Assembly (NCBI GenBank): GCA_965212545.1
Contig: CBDBVB010000021.1
Coordinates: 186,001-250,000 of the forward strand
Reading direction: 5' to 3'
DNA: 64,000 nt
Source: JABDIP01 sp965212545
GTDB lineage: Bacteria > Pseudomonadota > Alphaproteobacteria > DSM-16000 > Inquilinaceae
The stretch's first letter is position 1, and every line of letters starts with the position of its first letter. The position numbers and the translations under genes were made by a program. The notes below the pieces were generated by a model. It saw only the letters and a program-made list of their open reading frames with translations. It did not search any database and had not been told where the DNA came from. This document shows positions 40,844 through 49,279 of this stretch, in pieces.

Positions 40844-42516
40844 TCCCGGGCGAAACGGCATTTGCCGAGGTCGCGGTCGCGACCCTGCCGGCGGAGCTGA
40901 ATCAAAGCACGGCGGATCCGTTCGAGGCGCTGCTGGCGCAGGTCGATCAGGCCCAGGATCTGATCTACCTGCTGGTCGCGCGGCCATACGACCCGGCGCT
41001 GCCCAAGATCCTCTTGGGGCCGCCGGCACCGATCGCCGAACAGGCAATCGCCGACGACCCGGACCTGGCCTATATTGGGGCGGAAACCATGATCTATGCC
41101 TCGGATCGGGGATACCGGACCGGGCCCGGCGACGCGCTGCCGGATCAGGATTTTCCGGCCCGACTAGAGGCCCCGCTGAACCGCCAGGCGTCGATTCCGG
41201 TGGATCGCGACCGCGCCTCGCAGAGTTTCGGGGCAATCGTGGCGATCAATGACGGGGCCGGCAGCCTCGACCCCTGGCTGTCCTACGACTGGGGCGGGCG
41301 CAGCGTCGAGGTCCGGGGCGGCGTCGCCGAATTCGAGTTCGCGGAATTCGGCCTGCTGTTCAACGGCACGGCGCAGGGCCTCGAATGGGACGAGGCCCGG
41401 GTGACGGTCCGGCTGCGCGACCGCAGCGAGGCCTTTATCGAGGACGTGCCGACCGTGCGCTATCAGGGCAGCGGCGGTGCCGAGGGCGGCGCGGACCTGG
41501 CGGGCGCGGTCAAGCCGGTTTGCCTCGGCACGGTGGCCAACCTGACGCCGGTGCTGGTCGATGCCAATGACCTGGTTTACCAGATCGGATCCGATCTGCG
41601 CGCGGTTTCGGCGGTGCGCGACCGCGGCGTGGCCCTGACCGCGGCCGGCGACGTGCCGGACATTTTTACGACCACGGTGGCCGGCGGCAGCTACAAGACC
41701 AGCTTGGCGGCCGGGCTGATCCGTTTGGGCGCGACACCCGCCGGCACCGTCACGGTCGACGCGACGGGGCCCGCCGCGGCCGGCGATACCACGGGCACGA
41801 TCGTGCGCTATGTGGCGACCAGCCTACTGGGTGGCCTGGCGCTCGACGAGACCGAGCTGGACCTTGGCAGCTTCGCGGATCTGGACGCGCTGCAGCCGGC
41901 CCCTATCGGAGTCTATGTCGACCGCCTCGTCAGTGCTGCCGCCCTGGTCGACGGCATCATGGCCGGCATTGGCGGCTGGTGGTCTTTCAACCGTGATGGC
42001 CAAATGATCGTCGGCCGCCTCGACGAGCCGGGCGACGCCGCCGGCAGCATCGAGGCGCGCGATATCACGGCAATCGCCAGGGCCCCGGCCCCGGCCCCGG
42101 CCTGGCGGCACCGGGTCGACTTTGGCCGGGTCTGGACCGTGCAAGGCGACGAGGATCTGGCCGGATCCGTAGGCGCGGCCGATCGCGAGTTGTGGGAGCG
42201 GGAATATCGCAGCATCACGGTCAGCGATGGCGAGGTGCGCGGCCGGTCCCGGCTGGCCGGCGATCACGTCGAACAGACGCTGATGATATCGAGCGCCGAC
42301 GCGGCGATCGAGGCGGACCGGCTGCAGGCCTTGCACGGCCAGACCCGGGACCGCTACCGGGTCAGCCTGGCGCGCGGGCTCTTCCGGTACACGCTCGGCG
42401 AAACCCGCACCCTGGCCTATCCGCGTTTCGGCCTCGATGCGGGCCGGAATTTCCGGGTCGTCGGGCTGGTCGAGGACGTCGCCAGCGATTCAGTGCAGCT
42501 GGACTTGTGGGGCTGA
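40840..42516 (+). CDS. distal tail / baseplate-like protein
   Basis: The 558-residue protein overlaps the tape measure by 4 bases. It is beta-rich, with repeated short strands and phrases such as VDRLVSAAALVDGIMAGIGGWWSFNRDGQMIVGRLDEPGD and RTLAYPRFGLDAGRNFRVVGLVED, which resemble hub or distal-tail proteins. Position right after the tape measure supports a tail-tip role. I cannot name the family. Confidence 0.65.
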   Translation: MIPGETAFAEVAVATLPAELNQSTADPFEALLAQVDQAQDLIYLLVARPYDPALPKILLGPPAPIAEQAIADDPDLAYIGAETMIYASDRGYRTGPGDALPDQDFPARLEAPLNRQASIPVDRDRASQSFGAIVAINDGAGSLDPWLSYDWGGRSVEVRGGVAEFEFAEFGLLFNGTAQGLEWDEARVTVRLRDRSEAFIEDVPTVRYQGSGGAEGGADLAGAVKPVCLGTVANLTPVLVDANDLVYQIGSDLRAVSAVRDRGVALTAAGDVPDIFTTTVAGGSYKTSLAAGLIRLGATPAGTVTVDATGPAAAGDTTGTIVRYVATSLLGGLALDETELDLGSFADLDALQPAPIGVYVDRLVSAAALVDGIMAGIGGWWSFNRDGQMIVGRLDEPGDAAGSIEARDITAIARAPAPAPAWRHRVDFGRVWTVQGDEDLAGSVGAADRELWEREYRSITVSDGEVRGRSRLAGDHVEQTLMISSADAAIEADRLQALHGQTRDRYRVSLARGLFRYTLGETRTLAYPRFGLDAGRNFRVVGLVEDVASDSVQLDLWG

Positions 42517-42519
42517 TCC

Positions 42520-43344
42520 ATGGGCAATCCGGTAATCGCGACCCCGGAAATCGGCGACGCCGCGGTGCTGACCGCCTCGTCGGCGCCGGAAGGCCTGCCG
42601 GTCGGCAACCTGCAGACCCGGCAGCCGGGCCAGGTGTGGCGCGCGCAGGACCCGGCCGCATCCTGGGTCGAGGCCGATCTGGGCAGCGCCGCAACGCTCA
42701 ACTTGGTGGCGCTGCTGCATCACAATCTGACCGGGGCCGGCACCTGGCGGATCCGCGCCGCGGCGACGCAAGCCAACCTCACGGCCGCGCCGGGATACGA
42801 GAGCGGCGTGGTCACCGCCTGGCCGACAACCGGGCTGGATGATTGGGAAACCGTCAATTCGATCCTGTGGCTCGGCGATGCCGGCGCGCAGACCTTTCGA
42901 TGGTGGCGAGTCGACCTGGCGGACGCCGCCAATCCGGCCGGGTTCCTTGAGGCCGGGCGGCTGTATCTGGCCAATGCCTGGCAGCCGTCGCGCAACCTGG
43001 ATTATGGCTGGTCGACGGCCTGGCTGGACCCGACCGAGCTGAACCTGGCGCTCGGTGGCCAGGAATACGACATCGGCCGGCGCAGGCGCAGGGAGATCAC
43101 CTTTGCGATTCCGATCGTCGCCAACAGCCAGGCCGAGGCCGAGGCCGAGGCTTACGACCAGCCATTCGAGATCCAGCGCCGTCGCGGCCGGTCTGGCGAC
43201 GTGCTGGCGATCCGGGATCCCGACAACGCCGACCAGCTGCAGCGCCAGACCATCTACGGCCGCATGGCCGAGCTGCGGCCAATCGTGAACACGGCCTTCA
43301 AATCCTTCACCACCCGGTTCGCTTTCCGCGAAACGCTGCCATGA
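42520..43344 (+). CDS. tail-tip protein with discoidin-like N-terminus
   Basis: The 274-residue product contains a galactose-binding (F5/8C-like) pattern: VGNLQTRQPGQVWRAQDPAASWVEADLGSAATLNLVALLHHNLTGAGTWRIRA, then FRWWRVDLAD. Such folds in phage tails often bind carbohydrate or stabilise the tip. It follows the hub-like gene by 3 bases. Confidence 0.6.
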   Translation: MGNPVIATPEIGDAAVLTASSAPEGLPVGNLQTRQPGQVWRAQDPAASWVEADLGSAATLNLVALLHHNLTGAGTWRIRAAATQANLTAAPGYESGVVTAWPTTGLDDWETVNSILWLGDAGAQTFRWWRVDLADAANPAGFLEAGRLYLANAWQPSRNLDYGWSTAWLDPTELNLALGGQEYDIGRRRRREITFAIPIVANSQAEAEAEAYDQPFEIQRRRGRSGDVLAIRDPDNADQLQRQTIYGRMAELRPIVNTAFKSFTTRFAFRETLP

Positions 43345-43363
43345 CCAATCGGAGCCAACTGCT

Positions 43364-44569
43364 ATGACCCTTTACGCAGACCGGGTTTTCGAGACCACCC
43401 TGACCAGCGGCACCGGCACCGTGACCCTGGCCGGCGCGGTCGGCGGGCGGCGGGCGTTTTCCGACGCCTTCAACGTCGCTGACCAGGTGGCCTACGCGAT
43501 ATCCCAGGACGGCACCGGCTGGGAAGTCGGGATCGGCACGCTGTCGTCGGTGTCGCCGGATCTGCTGACCCGCGACACGGTGCTGACCAGCAGCAATGCC
43601 GGGCTGAAAGTCAATTTCGCGGCCGGCGGCAGCGTGAAGAATGTCTTCAACCCGACCCCGGCCGAGCTCTACCGGAACATGGTGCTGTTCGGTGCCGGGC
43701 CGACCGTGCGGTTTGATTTCGACAAGGCGGCCGACCTGGCCAGCGCGGCGACGGTCGATATAGGCGCGGCGACGGGCAACTCGATCGACATAACCGGCAA
43801 TGTGACGATCACCGGACTTGGAACGATCAAGGCGGGAGTCGAGCGCCTGACCCGAACCACCGGCACGCCGACCTTCACCCATAACGCGGTTTCCCTGATC
43901 CTGCCGGGCGGCGTCGATATCGTGGCCGCGGCCGGCGACGTGCAACGCTGGCTTTCGCTGGGCAGCGGCAACTGGGTGCTGACCGGCTATCAGCGGGCCA
44001 GCGGCGAGCCCGGCCTGATTCTGCCCGGCACCGCCGGCCAGGTGCTGACCAGCGGCGGGCCCGGGGTGCTGCCGGCCTATGAGGACACACCGGGCCATCT
44101 GGAGATTGAAACAGCGCTTGCAACCACATCCGGCACGGCCTGGGATTTCACCGGCATTCCGGCCGGGGCCAGGCATCTGACAATCAACCTTAATTCCGTA
44201 TCCTTGACCGGCACCAACAGCTTGCAGATCAGGCTCGGCGATGCCGGCGGGTTTGAGTCGTCGGGTTATGTCGGCCAATCATTCAAGTTGGGTGTTTTGG
44301 ATACAAACTGGCCGGGCGATGCCGCGTTGATAACAGCCGGCCAGGCGGCCGTCGAGCAAGTCAGCGGAATCGTCGAAATGGCTTTGATCGATCCCACGAC
44401 CAACAACTGGGCCTTTCGAGGTGGGCCACTTTACAAGGGCACGGCGGCCAATGTCTTCTTCTGCTGCGGCCGAAAAGCGCTGTCCGATACGCTTACACAG
44501 GTTCGGCTGATGCCGAGCGGTGCCAACACTGGCGACGGCGGATCTGTAGGCCTGCAGGTTCACGCTTGA
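43364..44569 (+). CDS. tail fibre/tip protein, candidate receptor binding
   Basis: The 401-residue protein starts MTLYADRVFETTLTSGTGTVTLAGAVGGRRAFSDAF and has an N-terminal segment shared by many alphaproteobacterial phage tail proteins (VSPDLLTRDTVLTSSNAG). A Gly/Thr/Ser-rich beta middle and a distinct C-terminal head (HLEIETALATTSGTAWDFTGIPAGARHLTINLNSVSLTG) follow. The C-terminal part is the likely receptor-binding region. Confidence 0.65.
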   Translation: MTLYADRVFETTLTSGTGTVTLAGAVGGRRAFSDAFNVADQVAYAISQDGTGWEVGIGTLSSVSPDLLTRDTVLTSSNAGLKVNFAAGGSVKNVFNPTPAELYRNMVLFGAGPTVRFDFDKAADLASAATVDIGAATGNSIDITGNVTITGLGTIKAGVERLTRTTGTPTFTHNAVSLILPGGVDIVAAAGDVQRWLSLGSGNWVLTGYQRASGEPGLILPGTAGQVLTSGGPGVLPAYEDTPGHLEIETALATTSGTAWDFTGIPAGARHLTINLNSVSLTGTNSLQIRLGDAGGFESSGYVGQSFKLGVLDTNWPGDAALITAGQAAVEQVSGIVEMALIDPTTNNWAFRGGPLYKGTAANVFFCCGRKALSDTLTQVRLMPSGANTGDGGSVGLQVHA

Positions 44570-44619
44570 TCCGCGCTGACCCCGGCACCTTTCCTGTCCA
44601 ACAGCTGTGAGTCTGAAAT

Positions 44620-44997
44620 ATGTATCTAGCGATTATGGCCTGGGATCCGGGCGGCCGTGTAACGAAGTATCAGGATTTCGCCGAAGAGGCGGAAGCCGCG
44701 GCGCATGTCGAGCGGTGCAAGGCCGATTACCCCGAGGCCCTCGTGACGGCATTTTCCGGCGGCTCGGTGGGCGATCTGCTGGTCGACGCGGTCGCCAAAT
44801 CGGTTTCGGTGTCGCCGCCGCCGCCGGTCGTGGTCAGCGATGCGGAGCGGATCGACGCGGTATTTCCCGACACCGACAGCGGGCGGGTCATGTTCCAGGC
44901 CTTCCTCGAGCTCGTCAACGACGTGCGGCAGCTGCAGGCCCTGCCGACGATGACGGACGCGGAGCTGCACCGCTGGTTCGAATCCAAACTGAACTGA
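44620..44997 (+). CDS. protein after tail fibre, unknown
   Basis: The 125-residue product begins MYLAIMAWDPGGRVTKYQDFAEEAEAAAHVERCKADYPEALVTAF. The first half looks like a small alpha/beta module and the second half is helical. Its place suggests a fibre chaperone or attachment protein. No family recognised. Confidence 0.5.
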   Translation: MYLAIMAWDPGGRVTKYQDFAEEAEAAAHVERCKADYPEALVTAFSGGSVGDLLVDAVAKSVSVSPPPPVVVSDAERIDAVFPDTDSGRVMFQAFLELVNDVRQLQALPTMTDAELHRWFESKLN

Positions 44998-45054
44998 CCG
45001 CCGCGACGTCCCGACCGAATTTGACAAGGATCCAGGTCGCAAGGAGGGGTGCCA

Positions 45055-45405
45055 ATGCCACATAGACATGGCCGGCGCTGCCGCCGCGTCGTCGCCGCCC
45101 TCTGGGCGGCTTTTTTGTGCCTGGTCGATTCGGCCGCGGCGGTCGTCGGCGACGGCGAATGCGGTCATCGCGACACGGTCGTCGCGGAGCTCGAGAAAGA
45201 GCGCCGGCAGCTCCCGATGCACGGATCCGTGACCCATGACGGCACGGCGTTCCTGACCCTGGCCGACGAACTCGAAGGTGGTTGGACGATCCTCATCATC
45301 GAGGGCCAGGTCGCATGTCAGCTCGAGCACGGGGCCGGGTGGCACGATCTGAGGATCTGGCGGCCGATCGAGATCGATCCGGAGGGGCCGGATGGCGGCG
45401 AGTAA
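45055..45405 (+). CDS. secreted small protein of the lysis region
   Basis: The 116-residue product has a basic start and a hydrophobic signal (RRVVAALWAAFLCLVDSAAA), with likely cleavage near residue 28. The mature domain carries two cysteines (CGHRDTVVAELEKER...GQVACQLEHG). A hairpin plus T6 is embedded in the signal codons (45094-45116). An AAGGAGG ribosome site precedes the ATG. It overlaps the next gene by 14 bases. Confidence 0.55.
   Translation: MPHRHGRRCRRVVAALWAAFLCLVDSAAAVVGDGECGHRDTVVAELEKERRQLPMHGSVTHDGTAFLTLADELEGGWTILIIEGQVACQLEHGAGWHDLRIWRPIEIDPEGPDGGE
45094..45116 (+). terminator. intrinsic-terminator-like hairpin inside signal sequence of secreted protein
   Basis: GCCGCCC and GGGCGGC form a 7-bp stem with loop TCT and T6 behind it. 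It lies 97 bases after the previous stop but inside the coding sequence of the secreted protein. Confidence 0.5.
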
Positions 45406-45721
45406 GCCGCAGGCGACCGCCCAGGCGGTGCTCGATACGCGCGCCCTCGACGTCGCCCATGAAGCGCTCGCCGGCAACCGCGAGCTCGCCACGGCGCTTG
45501 AAATGCACCTCGACCAGTGCAAGGAGCGGGAAGAGCGGTCGGAGAGAAGCCGGGCCGCCATTCACACCAAGATCGACAGTCTGCGGACGACCTTCGATCA
45601 GGAGGCCCGCGACCGCCGGCGGAGGGAGTTGGCCACCGCCGGCGCGACCATCCTGACGCTTTTGACCGTCATCGGGACCCTGATCGCCTGGATCGTGGCC
45701 GCGGCGCCCTGGGCGCCGTGA
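45392..45721 (+). CDS. coiled-coil protein with C-terminal membrane helix (holin-like)
   Basis: The 109-residue product has a central coiled coil (ALAGNRELATALEMHLDQCKEREERSERSRAAIHTKIDSLR) and one C-terminal membrane helix (ATILTLLTVIGTLIAWIVAAAPW). This layout is seen in XhlA-type and other small lysis accessory proteins. Together with its position it suggests a holin or holin partner, but the family match is not certain. Confidence 0.55.
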   Translation: MAASKPQATAQAVLDTRALDVAHEALAGNRELATALEMHLDQCKEREERSERSRAAIHTKIDSLRTTFDQEARDRRRRELATAGATILTLLTVIGTLIAWIVAAAPWAP

Positions 45722-45763
45722 CCTGTCCGGCCGCTGCGCTCGCCAGCGGCTGTTACCGCGCGG

Positions 45764-45778
45764 GCGAACGCCGTTCGC
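45764..45778. repeat. palindrome GCGAACGNCGTTCGC, site 5 (intergenic)
   Basis: An exact match with centre C, in the short gap before the gene at 45799. This is the only exact copy outside a coding region. Confidence 0.7.
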
Positions 45779-45798
45779 GTCAAGAAAAGGGGAAGAGC

Positions 45799-46095
45799 AT
45801 GCCGCACCATAAGACCGACACCGAACCCGTGACCTTGCCGCGGTTGGAGGGCGCCTACGACGTCGAGCGGACCGGTCCGGAGGACCTCATCATCTGCGTC
45901 GGCGGATCGGCGATCGCCTGGATCTATGGCGGCAATGTCCCGCTGATCGCCGCCCGATACGAGCAGTTGCGCGCGATCGGGCAACAGCGCGCCGACGATT
46001 TCATCGCCGGCATCGCCTGCATGGCCACCCATGAGGCGATGGCGGTCTATCAGGGCGGCCGGGGCGCCGGCGTCGCGACGCGGCCCCAGGTCTAA
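45799..46095 (+). CDS. small late phage protein, unknown
   Basis: The 98-residue product starts MPHHKTDTEPVTLPRLEGAYDVERTGPEDLIICVGG. It has a possible amphipathic region (AIAWIYGGNVPLIAARYEQLRAIGQQRADDFIAGIACMATHEA). An AAGGGGAAG stretch precedes the ATG. Unrecognised; it lies within the lysis region. Confidence 0.5.
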   Translation: MPHHKTDTEPVTLPRLEGAYDVERTGPEDLIICVGGSAIAWIYGGNVPLIAARYEQLRAIGQQRADDFIAGIACMATHEAMAVYQGGRGAGVATRPQV

Positions 46096-46165
46096 CCCGG
46101 CCGGGGCGCGGCAGATCTCGGGAGGGATCACCAAGGCACCCCAAACAGACAGGAGATCGGAAGAC

Positions 46166-46459
46166 ATGAAGACTCGACAGACGGCCTCACGGGCCGTGCG
46201 TTGCCTGGCCGCCCTGGGGGCGGCTTTTTTGATGTCCGCCTGCGCCTACCTGCAGCCGGCGGCCGACGTGATCGCCCGCGGCATCGACGAGGCCTGCGAG
46301 CGCGGCATGGATCCGCTGGCCATGGAGGCGAGGCGGGCGACCGTGGCGTCGATCAACTCGGCGACGAGCGTCGGCAATCACACGGCGTCCGACTGTGACA
46401 GCGACGGCCAGCCGGACTTTGCCATCGATGCGGCCGGCATGCCCGTCAATGCCCCCTGA
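46166..46459 (+). CDS. small prophage lipoprotein (copy 2)
   Basis: The 97-residue lipoprotein has a twin of high identity at 187-459. The signal peptide MKTRQTASRAVRCLAALGAAFLMSAC ends in a lipobox-like MSAC, and the mature part begins AYLQPAADVIARGIDEACERG. It overlaps the hydrolase start by 11 bases. Its place suggests an envelope or spanin-like role at lysis (inference). The signal codons contain a terminator-like hairpin (46208). Confidence 0.75.
   Translation: MKTRQTASRAVRCLAALGAAFLMSACAYLQPAADVIARGIDEACERGMDPLAMEARRATVASINSATSVGNHTASDCDSDGQPDFAIDAAGMPVNAP
46208..46230 (+). terminator. intrinsic-terminator-like hairpin inside lipoprotein signal sequence (copy 2)
   Basis: GCCGCCC pairs with GGGCGGC across loop TGG and is followed by T6. 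The stem is one pair longer than in copy 1, while the encoded AAFL is kept. Confidence 0.5.
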
Positions 46460-47171
46460 CGCGCTGGTGATGGTCCACGGCTTCGGGTACGACCCCGAAG
46501 CCGTTGGACCGGCCGATCCGCGCCAGTCGCTCTATCCGCGCTGGTGCGTGATGGCTCAACGGCCGGCGACCGGCTTCGCCTGGTATTCGGTGCCGCCAGG
46601 GCTGCGCCACCTGGCGCGCGCCTGGATGCGCGGCCACTGGAACCGGTACCACTACGCCTGGTCATTGGCCGAGCAGGCCGGATCGCGGCTGGCGCGGCTG
46701 TTGGACCGCGGGCCGCCGGCCGACATCCTGTGCCACTCGCTGGGATCGCGGGTGGTGCTGTGCGCCTTGGAAGAACACGCTCCCGCCCGGCGGGTGCTGA
46801 TCTTCAACGGTGCGGCGGAAACCGGGCAGGCCCTGGACATCGCGCGGCGACGGCCCGAGATCGAGTTCCTCAATGTCGTGGTGCGATCGGACGACGTTCT
46901 GGACAAGGCCGGCGAGTGGTTCACGCCCACGCTCGGCCAGGCCGAGGTGATCGGATCGAAGGGACTGCGCGGCGCCCCAGCGAACTGGACCGACATCCCG
47001 CTCGACGATCCGGACTTCCGGGCCAGAGCGCGACGGCTCGGCTACGACCTGCGCGGCGACAACCCGCGCTCGGTCGGGGATCACTGGTATTCGTACGATT
47101 GGGAACCGAATTGGGAACTGTGGCGCGGCCTGCTCGACGGCCGCGTGCCCGCCGGGCTAATGATCGGTTGA
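46449..47171 (+). CDS. alpha/beta hydrolase at end of late operon
   Basis: The 240-residue product starts MPPDALVMVHGFGYDPEAV, giving an oxyanion-hole HGFG. It carries the nucleophile elbow ILCHSLGSRVV (Ser near 95), with VVRSDDVLD and GDHWYSYDWEP supplying candidate Asp and His. It overlaps the lipoprotein gene. No muramidase, amidase or peptidase is visible in the prophage, so this esterase-like enzyme could act on the envelope at lysis (compare LysB esterases). That role is inference; another possibility is lysogenic conversion. Confidence 0.7.
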   Translation: MPPDALVMVHGFGYDPEAVGPADPRQSLYPRWCVMAQRPATGFAWYSVPPGLRHLARAWMRGHWNRYHYAWSLAEQAGSRLARLLDRGPPADILCHSLGSRVVLCALEEHAPARRVLIFNGAAETGQALDIARRRPEIEFLNVVVRSDDVLDKAGEWFTPTLGQAEVIGSKGLRGAPANWTDIPLDDPDFRARARRLGYDLRGDNPRSVGDHWYSYDWEPNWELWRGLLDGRVPAGLMIG

Positions 47172-47419
47172 CCGGGCCCTCCAACCTGTAGACGAACGGC
47201 GATCGCCCGGGCCGACATGGTCCGAGCGATTGTCTCCAGCCTCAGGCAGCCTGGCCAGTTGCCGTGTCCGCTCGTGGTGCTCTTTTGGGCGTTGAAGTCG
47301 AGAGGGGCGGATGACCTGAATTGACCCAGAGCGGCCCTTGCTGGGCCGATCTGATGGCTCATAGGCGGACCCTTTCGGGAACCAGCTCTTTGACCCGAAC
47401 CTGCCGGGTCGCACGCGCC

Positions 47420-49279
47420 CTACTCAGGGAGAATATCTGCCGTATCGATGCGGCGGACACCGGTTGGGGCAAGAAGGTTCTCGATCCACGCAACAGGCCG
47501 GCCGCGCTCAGCGCATAGAGTGAAGAAGGCCCTCTGCTTCGCGCGTGTGAAGGCCACAAAAAACGAGTTCAGCTCCTCAAGGCGATTGGGCGTAAGGCTC
47601 CACCACGTCTGGTTATCCAGCCCGTAGAAAATGATCGTGTGGAACTCGAGGCCTTTGCTCTTGTGGATCGTCATGAGGGCGATCTGACCGAGACCCTCGA
47701 ACTCGTCTAGAGCGCCTGACCAGGATTCCACATGCTCCAGGGATTCCTGGAGCAACAGCGTGAAGCCGTTCCAGACGCGATCGAAGTCGGGCTGCCTTTG
47801 ATAAGGGGGAAAGGCCTGACGCAGGACCTCCGTTCCGATGAAATTGAGTGCCGCCTGCGCGGCCTCTGCCGCAGATTCAGGTACAGGGTCAAGGATTCGC
47901 AGGGTACGCCGCATCTCACGTACAAATTCCTGAAGCCGAACTTGCAGGAGTTGCTGTCCCGCCTGATCGGCGGGATCAACCGCTTCGAGAAACTGCAAGT
48001 CTAGCAGAGCAGCGTTCCAGTTCTCGGGACTCCGGGCGGTCGCGCCAAGGCGCATCAGCCGCAGGAGGATTTGGGTCAGATCCTCGCCAAGCAGGTCCTG
48101 AATGGCAATTTCGCCCGCGTTGCGCGCGACATTCCGCAACCTTAGGCCCCGATCTGCGAACGCAGGGGAAAGCTGCCCCTCGACCTCATCGGCGCGCATG
48201 CGCACAAGGATGGCAACGTCGTGAGGCTCGAAATTGGCCGCCTGCACCTCGCGCTCGATCCACTGCGCGAGGCAATCGCTTTCCTCATCCTCGGTCTCGA
48301 ATTCCCATATGGCCGCGACATCGCCGTCGACCAGCCGGTCGACACGCGCTTCCGGCTCCTCGACGTCGGGATCGATCCTGGTCGCGATGACATGCTGAAT
48401 CCGAACGAGGTCCTCATGCGAGCGCCAGTTGCAGATGAGCGATATGCGTTGCGCGGCGAAGATCTGCTCGAATTGTGCGAAGGCATCCGGCATCGCCCCA
48501 GCCCAGACCATGATCCGCTGCTTGTCATCGCCAACCGCAGTAAAGATCGTTCCGCTGCCGTCAAACGCAGTGCGTAGGAGCTGAAACTGCGCGAAGGTGG
48601 TGTCCTGAAACTCGTCGAGAAATACGACGGGATATGTGAGATGCAGTGCCTTCAGAATCGATGGGTTCTGCCGGATGAGCAACTCCACAAGCCGGTTGAT
48701 CATTGGAAACGAGAGCAGCACATCGTCCTGATCGTTGTATTGAGCCTGCCAGTACGTGACGACGGCGCGCTGGAGCTCCGCGCCTTCATTGGCGACCGGC
48801 AATCGCGCCCTGGCTATCGCACGTTCGAACTGGTCGGCGTTTACGCCGTGGAATTCATGGGCATCCAGAAAATCGCGGTGATCCTGCCGGCGCGGCATCA
48901 CGATCCGGTAGTTCGCGGGCGGACGATATGGGTCGGGCACGGCCGCACGGAAGCGATCTACAAGGCTCTTCGCGAATGCATCAAAAGTGTATGAGTTGAA
49001 GCGCCGCGCCTGCTCGGGCGGGCAGCGCTTGGCCACCCGCTCCGCGAGATTGCGGGCCGCATCGCGCTTGAAGCTAATGGCAAGTATGCGCTTGGGTGCA
49101 ATGCAAAGACCGGTCTGGAGAAGATAGGTCGCCTTCTGCGCAAGGAACTCAGTCTTTCCCGCGCCCGCTCCTGCAGTGACCAGGACGCTCCTTTCCGTCT
49201 GCCGCAGCGCTTCCCACGCGCGCGGCTCGAGGTCATCAACGCCTTGCGGCCTCCAGTCTTGGGGACGCACCAGGCTCAT
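47420..49279 (-). CDS. gajB: GajB-like UvrD-type helicase of a Gabija system
   Basis: The 619-residue superfamily 1 helicase has Walker A AGAGAGKT (36-43), SFKRDAARNLAERV, the DEFQDT Walker B, GDDKQRIMVWAGA, MTIHKSKGLEF and FVAFTRAKQRAFF. It follows the GajA-like gene with a 4-base overlap on the same strand, the Gabija order. In studied Gabija systems GajB senses or processes DNA ends and supports the GajA nuclease. A UvrD family member outside defence is less likely, given the partner. Confidence 0.85.
   Translation of the reverse strand: MSLVRPQDWRPQGVDDLEPRAWEALRQTERSVLVTAGAGAGKTEFLAQKATYLLQTGLCIAPKRILAISFKRDAARNLAERVAKRCPPEQARRFNSYTFDAFAKSLVDRFRAAVPDPYRPPANYRIVMPRRQDHRDFLDAHEFHGVNADQFERAIARARLPVANEGAELQRAVVTYWQAQYNDQDDVLLSFPMINRLVELLIRQNPSILKALHLTYPVVFLDEFQDTTFAQFQLLRTAFDGSGTIFTAVGDDKQRIMVWAGAMPDAFAQFEQIFAAQRISLICNWRSHEDLVRIQHVIATRIDPDVEEPEARVDRLVDGDVAAIWEFETEDEESDCLAQWIEREVQAANFEPHDVAILVRMRADEVEGQLSPAFADRGLRLRNVARNAGEIAIQDLLGEDLTQILLRLMRLGATARSPENWNAALLDLQFLEAVDPADQAGQQLLQVRLQEFVREMRRTLRILDPVPESAAEAAQAALNFIGTEVLRQAFPPYQRQPDFDRVWNGFTLLLQESLEHVESWSGALDEFEGLGQIALMTIHKSKGLEFHTIIFYGLDNQTWWSLTPNRLEELNSFFVAFTRAKQRAFFTLCAERGRPVAWIENLLAPTGVRRIDTADILPE

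Noticed and set aside
39719..41236. 505-codon minus-strand frame under the tape measure
   Set aside because: The tape measure and distal-tail genes on the plus strand overlap by 4 bases and have family motifs; the antisense frame has neither.
21821..45778. LexA/SOS boxes as explanation for the GCGAACGNCGTTCGC palindromes
   Set aside because: Alphaproteobacterial LexA boxes are direct GTTC-N7-GTTC repeats, and the Gram-positive box has four bases between GAAC and GTTC. The three-base centre here and the intragenic positions do not fit.
47172..47419. A small gene between the hydrolase and gajB
   Set aside because: No frame has a convincing start or composition. The stretch contains only a short relative of the 148-bp repeat (TGACCCAGAGCGG).
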